From JBCBZH01 sp039815415 (GTDB lineage: Bacteria > Bacteroidota > Rhodothermia > Rhodothermales > Rubricoccaceae), in contig JBCBZH010000069.1 of assembly GCA_039815415.1 (NCBI GenBank), positions 1 through 16,733 of the forward strand: a stretch of 16,733 nucleotides of DNA. Direction: 5' to 3'. The notes under the pieces are model-generated. The model searched no databases and was not told where the DNA came from. It saw only the letters and a list, made by a program, of their open reading frames with translations. Shown here one piece after another: positions 12,041-16,733 of this stretch. A program made the position numbers and the translations under genes. Within the stretch, counting starts at the first letter, position 1. Each line of letters opens with the position of its first letter.

Positions 12041-13762
12041 CTACTTGACGTGGATCCGCACTGTCGTCCCGTCGGCTGACGCCGACAGATAGACGTTCGT
12101 CGCATCCGCCGCCCGCGTCTGCCACACCGTCTGATTGGCAAACGACGTGACCGTGACCTGTCCAGGTGCGTAGCCCAGCCCGTGGGCGAACGTCGTCTCG
12201 GCCATGTTCACCGTCTGCGTCCCCATGCTCTGGTGAGTCCGCCGCCGCCAGCCCGCCGTGCCCGTCGCCTCCTTGACCCACTCCCGGCCTGTTGTGGTAT
12301 CCAGCACGAGGCTTCGCAGCGGGAAGTGCCAATTGATGTTCTGTGGACTTCCAGCTCTCCAGGCTGAGATGTAGCCTGTTGTCTCGTCAATGGTGGAGGT
12401 CGTGCTCCCGCCGAAGTGCGCCAGCGCGTGATCCCCGATCTGGTTGCCCTCGATGTAGAGGTGCCGGTTTGCTACGTCTCCCGTTCCGACGATGAAGAGG
12501 AAGCCATAGTCCTGCGTCTTCGTGTCCTGGTCGTCATAGAGCCAGTTGTCCACCGCCCGCGCGTAGTGCGTCCCCCGCATCACGATTCCGCCGTAGCTCG
12601 ACGTCACGTTGTTGTTGTAGATGTGGCTGTTCTGTACCGTCGAGCGAGTGAGGGCTCCACTGTTGTTGTCCAGCATCACACCAGCCACATCATTCTCGTA
12701 CGCCTGGACCGCGTCGATCACCACGCGCTCGCCCGATGCGATGTTGATGCCGTGGTTGCTGTTGGCGTAGTAGCTGCCCCCGGTCACCAGCAGATCCTCG
12801 ACACGCTTGTTCGAGAGGTGCCCGACGTTGAGCCCGTTGCTGCCGTTGTCGTGGAATGCCCCTCCGACGATCCGTACGTGGCGCGTGCCGGTGCCGTCGG
12901 GTGAGGGGAACCCATCGGTCGAGACCTGTACGCCGTGGCCCTGGTTGTCATAGGACTCACACCCCACCAGCTCGATGTTGGTGTTGCCCGAGATGTAGAA
13001 TCCGGGCTGGTCTCCGAGCGGTCCTGAGACGCCTCGGACCACACATCCGATGCACCGCGCGTACTCGGTCCCGTTGGCGAAGTAGATGCCCGGTTTACTG
13101 ACTCCATCGACGGTGACGGCAGAGAAGACGACGCCCGAGCCGTTGGAAGTGGAGATGCCGTTGGCGAGCCGGTTGCGTGCGGTCAATGCCGCCGCGTCGC
13201 CCTCGATGAGCACATTCGAGACGGTGCAGTCGATGCAGCGGTTGAGCTGGATGTAGCCCGAGGAGTTCGGCCCCTTGCCATTGATGGATCGGACCGTCAG
13301 CCCGTCGATGCGCACGTTCTCGACAGGCTGTGTGGCGTCTACCGTGGTGCGCTGCGCGATGATGGCGATGGAATCAACGTCAACCAGGATGGAGGCGCCT
13401 TGCCCGAAAATGGAGCTGTAGTGCTCGTGCAACCACAGCTTGCCCGTGATGCGGTAGCGCGCCCCCGGCGTGAGCACGACCGGGCGTTGGAGCGGCCCGG
13501 CGTAGGCGATGGCCGCTCTGAGCGCGGCTGTGTCATCGCTCGTCGAGTCGCCCGCCGCGCCAAACCACTCCGCGCGGATCTCAGTGGGTGTTTCGCGTGC
13601 GAAGCGTCCATCGGCATCGTAGACGATGCGCTCTGGTGGACCGCCAGACGGGGTATTGAGGTCGGGCTCGGAGACGATGCCTGAGACGCCGGAGATCTGG
13701 GCTGAGGCAACCGTCGAGAGAAGGGCCAGCACCAGCAGGGCTAGCGGTCGCAGATAGCGCAT
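12041..13762 (-). CDS. Right-handed beta-helix (pectate-lyase-3-like) protein with signal peptide, likely tail fibre/spike
   Basis: A 573-aa product from the ATG at 13762; the frame is open further upstream but only with Ser/Arg-rich out-of-frame sequence. Residues 1-22 (MRYLRPLALLVLALLSTVAS-AQ) form a clear Sec signal peptide. Residues 62-86 (AEWFGAAGDSTSDDTAALRAAI) are the entry motif of the Pectate_lyase_3 superfamily found in phage tailspikes. Residues of about 150-430 hold repeated beta-helix turns rich in Asn/Gly (NGLNVGH, NHGINIASG, NNNVTSSYGGIVMRG). The C-terminal 47 residues, starting HGLGYAPGQVTVTSF, resemble the small C-terminal beta domain of phage fibre proteins. The gene follows the 157-aa tail gene by 25 bases, so context says receptor-binding tail protein, but a signal peptide is unusual for one. 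A secreted polysaccharide-degrading enzyme is the alternative. Confidence 0.75.
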   Translation of the reverse strand: MRYLRPLALLVLALLSTVASAQISGVSGIVSEPDLNTPSGGPPERIVYDADGRFARETPTEIRAEWFGAAGDSTSDDTAALRAAIAYAGPLQRPVVLTPGARYRITGKLWLHEHYSSIFGQGASILVDVDSIAIIAQRTTVDATQPVENVRIDGLTVRSINGKGPNSSGYIQLNRCIDCTVSNVLIEGDAAALTARNRLANGISTSNGSGVVFSAVTVDGVSKPGIYFANGTEYARCIGCVVRGVSGPLGDQPGFYISGNTNIELVGCESYDNQGHGVQVSTDGFPSPDGTGTRHVRIVGGAFHDNGSNGLNVGHLSNKRVEDLLVTGGSYYANSNHGINIASGERVVIDAVQAYENDVAGVMLDNNSGALTRSTVQNSHIYNNNVTSSYGGIVMRGTHYARAVDNWLYDDQDTKTQDYGFLFIVGTGDVANRHLYIEGNQIGDHALAHFGGSTTSTIDETTGYISAWRAGSPQNINWHFPLRSLVLDTTTGREWVKEATGTAGWRRRTHQSMGTQTVNMAETTFAHGLGYAPGQVTVTSFANQTVWQTRAADATNVYLSASADGTTVRIHVK

Positions 13763-13787
13763 GGAATCGGGAGGCGAGAGATCGGGG

Positions 13788-14261
13788 TTAGAGTGGAGCG
13801 ATGAGCGCGTTGCCATCGGAATCCGTGAGCGCGTTGCCATCGACGTCGATGAGGAGATTGCCTGTGGCGTAGACGGGCGGGCGTTCAGAGACGGGAGCAA
13901 CGGCCTCGACACGCACGGGCACGGTGTACACCAGCTCGCCGGTCGCCAGCTTGTCTCGGAGGGGCGTCAGGTTAGTCAGCTCACTCGTGCAGTAGCACCG
14001 GAACGAGCCAACACCACGGGGCGAGAAGTCGAACTCGCCGGTCTCGTCCCCCTCGAGCAGGTTGCGTGCGATGGCCCATTCGCCAGCCGTGCCACGGAAC
14101 GTCCAGCGCCATCCAAGCCAGAGCACGAGAGCCCCTTTCCGGCGCACGCGCGTTCGGCCTCTGATGTAGGTAGAGCGATTGTCCTCAAAGACCTCCATGG
14201 GACCGTCGAAGGTCGCCAGCTCGAGCACCGTGCCGTCGATGGATGGGTTCGGGTAGGCCAT
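13788..14261 (-). CDS. Phage-module protein of unknown function
   Basis: A 157-aa product I do not recognise by family. It starts at an ATG whose A overlaps the TGA of the 596-aa tail gene (TGATG), indicating translational coupling. The N-terminal half contains aromatic strands (ALVLWLGWRWTFRG) and a Cys pair (FRCYC, near 87-91). The C-terminus ends with two 8-residue repeats of the DxDGNAL type, encoded by a 17-bp exact repeat at 13802-13818 and 13826-13842 (period 24). Similar DGNxL tails occur at the ends of phage tail-tip proteins. Its position between a tail protein and a tailspike-like gene suggests a minor tail or tip protein. Confidence 0.7.
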   Translation of the reverse strand: MAYPNPSIDGTVLELATFDGPMEVFEDNRSTYIRGRTRVRRKGALVLWLGWRWTFRGTAGEWAIARNLLEGDETGEFDFSPRGVGSFRCYCTSELTNLTPLRDKLATGELVYTVPVRVEAVAPVSERPPVYATGNLLIDVDGNALTDSDGNALIAPL

Positions 14262-16051
14262 CAGTCCTCAGCGGTGGCGTAGACCCAATCCGACGTGAAC
14301 CCTTCGGCCTCGTAGATCGACCTGGCTCGCCAGTGGACGTCTTGCGAGGAGCCCCCGAGGTCGACATACTGACCTGGCGTACCCGGCCACACCGCTGGGC
14401 TCGCTAGGGAGTACTCGACCTCGTACCGATCGGGCGTCGAGAGCCCGAGGCCCGGCGAAACGGAGGCCGAGGAGTGGTATCCGTCCTGGTCGATGTCCCC
14501 GGCCTGATCGAGGGTGAACCAATAGTCCACGCGGGCGACAAGGGTGGGAGGTCCAACCAGCGCGGTGGCGGCCTCCGTGGCGTACCCTGCACCGGGGCGC
14601 GCGAGGGTCACATCCAACTCGCCAGAGTCCGGGTCTGTGGCGACTGATTCTGTGCGGAAGCCATAGCCCTCCAGCGCGTACTGAGTCGCCAGGAGATCAG
14701 GCTGAGCAACGCCCTCGTCTCTGAGCCGGTCGGCGTCTAGCTCCACCTGCACCCGCTGCACGTTCCAGGCGGTCAGTGCATGACCGGCAAACAGGGCCGT
14801 CGCCCACACGGGATTGACACGAGCAGGTGCGTCCGTCGGAGGTGTCTCGATGCTGTAGCAGTGGAGCGCGTGCGTGAGGCCCACGCCCTGCAGCCAGGCG
14901 ATGTACGGCTCTGAGACCGTGCCGTCGAGGTAGGGACGGCCATAGTGGATGGTGTACCCGTCCTGGTCCGACGTCGCCAGATCGGTGTAGCGCGGCTGTC
15001 GAAGAGCTACGGTGCTGTCGGTGCCCGGCACTCCGGTCGAGAACGCAGACTGGCCCGAGGCGAATCGCGCGCCAAATGGGCTTGGACTGCTGCCCCCAAG
15101 CCCGGCCTCGTCCAACTCGTTGGCGAACTGGATGGCAAAGTCAGGCTTCTCTGGAGGGTCGGTTTCGATGTCCCAGCCATTGAGGACCAGGCGCTCCGTG
15201 CCCGGTGCGTCGATCTTCGAGAGCACCGCCACGTCTGGCTCGACCCACAGGTCGATCGACACCGTGGCCTCCAGGTTCGTCGACGGCCAGGCGTCGTACC
15301 GGACGTCGAGCGTGAGCGAGAGCAGATCCCGCAACGTGCGCCACCAGTCCAGGCCGGTCACATCCGGGATGGTCGAGCCGGGATCGTTAACGGTCTGACC
15401 TTCCTGGAGCGGACCGACGAAAGCGACATAGCCCCGGTCCTCAGCTGTGACTGTCTCGACCTCGCTCGTGGCGGTCGACGTGTACCGAACCGAGAGCGGG
15501 AACAGCTCGGGAACGACGACACTGGTCGCGCCAGCAGCCTCCAGCGCGGCTTCTAGGAGCCGCCGCATGTTCCACCAACGCACCGAGGTCCTGTCTGTGG
15601 ATCCGCTTTCACGGCTGACGTCCGTTTCGACGTCGGAGTAGCCATCGGCCAGCGCAGATACGGTGGGCGCCAGAGACCGAAGAGAGACGCCCTTGAGGGC
15701 CGCCAGGAAGTCGGCCAAAGCCGTGTCCACCACTCGCGCCGTCCACACCCGGAGGCCATCAGTCTCGGCTGGATCGTCAGCCACGATGCCCGTGACGTCG
15801 AGTGTGCCATTAATGAGGACGGTGTCCGTCCCGGTGTCCCGAAGCTCCGCGCGATGCCGCTCGCTCCCCATCGCCAGCGGCGAGGCGATGCCGATGAGCG
15901 TGGGCGACTGGACCTCGATCGAGACATCGCCCTGCTCGATCTGCCCCTCCTCATAGGCTCGTTCTGCTGCTACGGACTCCTCGCCCATGTCGTCATCGAC
16001 ATAGGTGTGCGTGACATCATCGGCGCGAACACGAAGCTGGAGGGTCGTCAT
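14261..16051 (-). CDS. Phage-like tail/baseplate protein with C-terminal Fn3-like domain
   Basis: A 596-aa product. The N-terminus (MTTLQLRVRADDVTHTYVDDD) and a segment near residues 40-90 (GDVSIEVQSP, HRAELRDTG, LINGTLDVTGIV) read like the beta-rich start of distal-tail or tail-tip proteins that follow the tape measure gene. Tryptophan-rich helices (VRWWNMRRLLEAALEAAG, LDWWRTLRDLLSLTL) occupy the middle. The last 95 residues (YEVEYSLASP, VHWRARSIYEAEGFTSDWVYA) look like a fibronectin type III domain. The ATG overlaps the tape-measure-like gene's TGA by four bases (ATGA). Gene order, length and domain texture support a structural tail role; the exact family is not recognised. Confidence 0.7.
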   Translation of the reverse strand: MTTLQLRVRADDVTHTYVDDDMGEESVAAERAYEEGQIEQGDVSIEVQSPTLIGIASPLAMGSERHRAELRDTGTDTVLINGTLDVTGIVADDPAETDGLRVWTARVVDTALADFLAALKGVSLRSLAPTVSALADGYSDVETDVSRESGSTDRTSVRWWNMRRLLEAALEAAGATSVVVPELFPLSVRYTSTATSEVETVTAEDRGYVAFVGPLQEGQTVNDPGSTIPDVTGLDWWRTLRDLLSLTLDVRYDAWPSTNLEATVSIDLWVEPDVAVLSKIDAPGTERLVLNGWDIETDPPEKPDFAIQFANELDEAGLGGSSPSPFGARFASGQSAFSTGVPGTDSTVALRQPRYTDLATSDQDGYTIHYGRPYLDGTVSEPYIAWLQGVGLTHALHCYSIETPPTDAPARVNPVWATALFAGHALTAWNVQRVQVELDADRLRDEGVAQPDLLATQYALEGYGFRTESVATDPDSGELDVTLARPGAGYATEAATALVGPPTLVARVDYWFTLDQAGDIDQDGYHSSASVSPGLGLSTPDRYEVEYSLASPAVWPGTPGQYVDLGGSSQDVHWRARSIYEAEGFTSDWVYATAED

Positions 16052-16733
16052 CTCTCGGCCCTCTTAATGGTCTCCTCTCGCTTCGCCCGGCGCGAGAGCC
16101 GCCTGGCCTGGGCGCCGGTCATGACTCGGGGTTTCGCCAGTCGCTTGATCTCATCGACCTCTTCGGCGAGCAGCTCCCGTGTTTCTCGCATCTCAACCAG
16201 AAGAGGGCCCAGATCAACGTTCTGAGAACGGGCCTCGGAGTCGCCTCGAACCGCGTTCGAACGAGGGTTCGAGAGCAAAGGTGCGTAGCCTGCAAAGCCC
16301 CCACTGTTGTAGCGGAAGTGAGGGCGACGCTCGTCGCGGAAGAGTTGGCTGAGCCCTCCTCGACCGGAGCGCTGGAGCGCGTCGTCAACGACCGCCTGCT
16401 GGTGGTGATTGAGAATCGCCTCCCCGCGCCCGACGACGATCGGGACGGTGTCGTGGCCGCGCTCGCCTGGACGTCCAATGAAGCCGCCCGAGGCGAAGCC
16501 GAACGTCTTCTTCGCGCCCTGGTAGAGTCCCGCCAGCGCGGCAACGCCAGCGGGGATGGCAATCAGCGAGAAGATGCCCAACCGGGAGACCGCGTCGGCG
16601 ATGAACTTGGCGACGGCCTCCACCATGGCCGCGCCTGCGGTCAAGAGCGACTGAGCCTTCTCTGCCACCAGCGACGCGATGCGCGCGACGGTGCCGCCCT
16701 CGGTGGCCGCCGTCTTCGCGGCCTCCGTGCTCG
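16048..16733 (-). CDS. Tape-measure-like protein, C-terminal part (5' end outside window)
   Basis: About 228 residues are visible, with no stop before the right edge, so the gene continues beyond it. The sequence opens with an Ala-rich helical stretch, then one strong hydrophobic segment (LGIFSLIAIPAGVAALAGLYQGA). Next comes FASGGFIGRPGERGHDTVPIVVGRGEAILNHHQQ, which matches the 'ASGGxxxGPGxxxxDxxPxxLxxGExVIN' block common at the C-terminus of phage tail tape measure proteins. The tail ends with a charged helical region (ETRELLAEEVDEIKRL). Tape measure proteins set tail length and are followed by tail-tip genes, as here. Internal GTG codons near 16668 are not the start. Confidence 0.75.
   Translation of the reverse strand, partial: STEAAKTAATEGGTVARIASLVAEKAQSLLTAGAAMVEAVAKFIADAVSRLGIFSLIAIPAGVAALAGLYQGAKKTFGFASGGFIGRPGERGHDTVPIVVGRGEAILNHHQQAVVDDALQRSGRGGLSQLFRDERRPHFRYNSGGFAGYAPLLSNPRSNAVRGDSEARSQNVDLGPLLVEMRETRELLAEEVDEIKRLAKPRVMTGAQARRLSRRAKREETIKRAER

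Overview
The window is GC-rich and densely coded. Several traits suggest a marine Rhodothermota member (Rubricoccus/Rubrivirga-like) or another Bacteroidota relative. A secreted protein ends in a type IX secretion (Por) sorting domain, most starts lack a Shine-Dalgarno sequence, and one candidate promoter fits the Bacteroidota TTTG/TAnnTTTG pattern. This placement is inferred, not proven.

Left part (1-2092): a partial GIY-YIG nuclease gene and a secreted Asp-box beta-propeller gene lie on the minus strand. An intergenic region then leads into asnB on the plus strand. It holds the most interesting signal in the window: a 26-codon leader ORF with five Asn codons among its first 13 (four of them AAT, although asnB itself uses AAC for 10 of its 11 Asn codons). 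The leader is followed by a strong rho-independent terminator and by a segment that can form a mutually exclusive antiterminator. This is the layout of a ribosome-stalling attenuator that would switch on asparagine synthesis when Asn-tRNA is scarce.

Middle plus strand (2093-6011): asnB, two small genes of unknown function, and an NAD(P)-binding atypical SDR with a DUF2867-like C-terminus. Spacing is tight from the second small gene onward.

Minus-strand metabolic cluster (11872 down to 6036): an apparently complete trans-4-hydroxy-L-proline degradation set. In transcription order it has a DapA-family deaminase, a GntR/FCD regulator, 2,5-dioxopentanoate dehydrogenase, a proline-racemase-family 4-hydroxyproline epimerase and an FAD D-hydroxyproline dehydrogenase. 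Together they would convert Hyp via cis-4-hydroxy-D-proline, pyrroline-4-hydroxy-2-carboxylate and 2-oxoglutarate semialdehyde to 2-oxoglutarate. No Hyp transporter is visible in the window.

Right part (16733 down to 12041): the end of a phage-tail-like module on the minus strand. It holds the C-terminus of a tape-measure-like protein, a 596-aa tail protein, a 157-aa protein and a right-handed beta-helix protein that unexpectedly carries a Sec signal peptide. A 22-bp tandem duplication abuts the stop codon of this last gene, at the junction with the hydroxyproline cluster. Dispersed palindromic intergenic repeats occur at 226-245 and 10808-10934.
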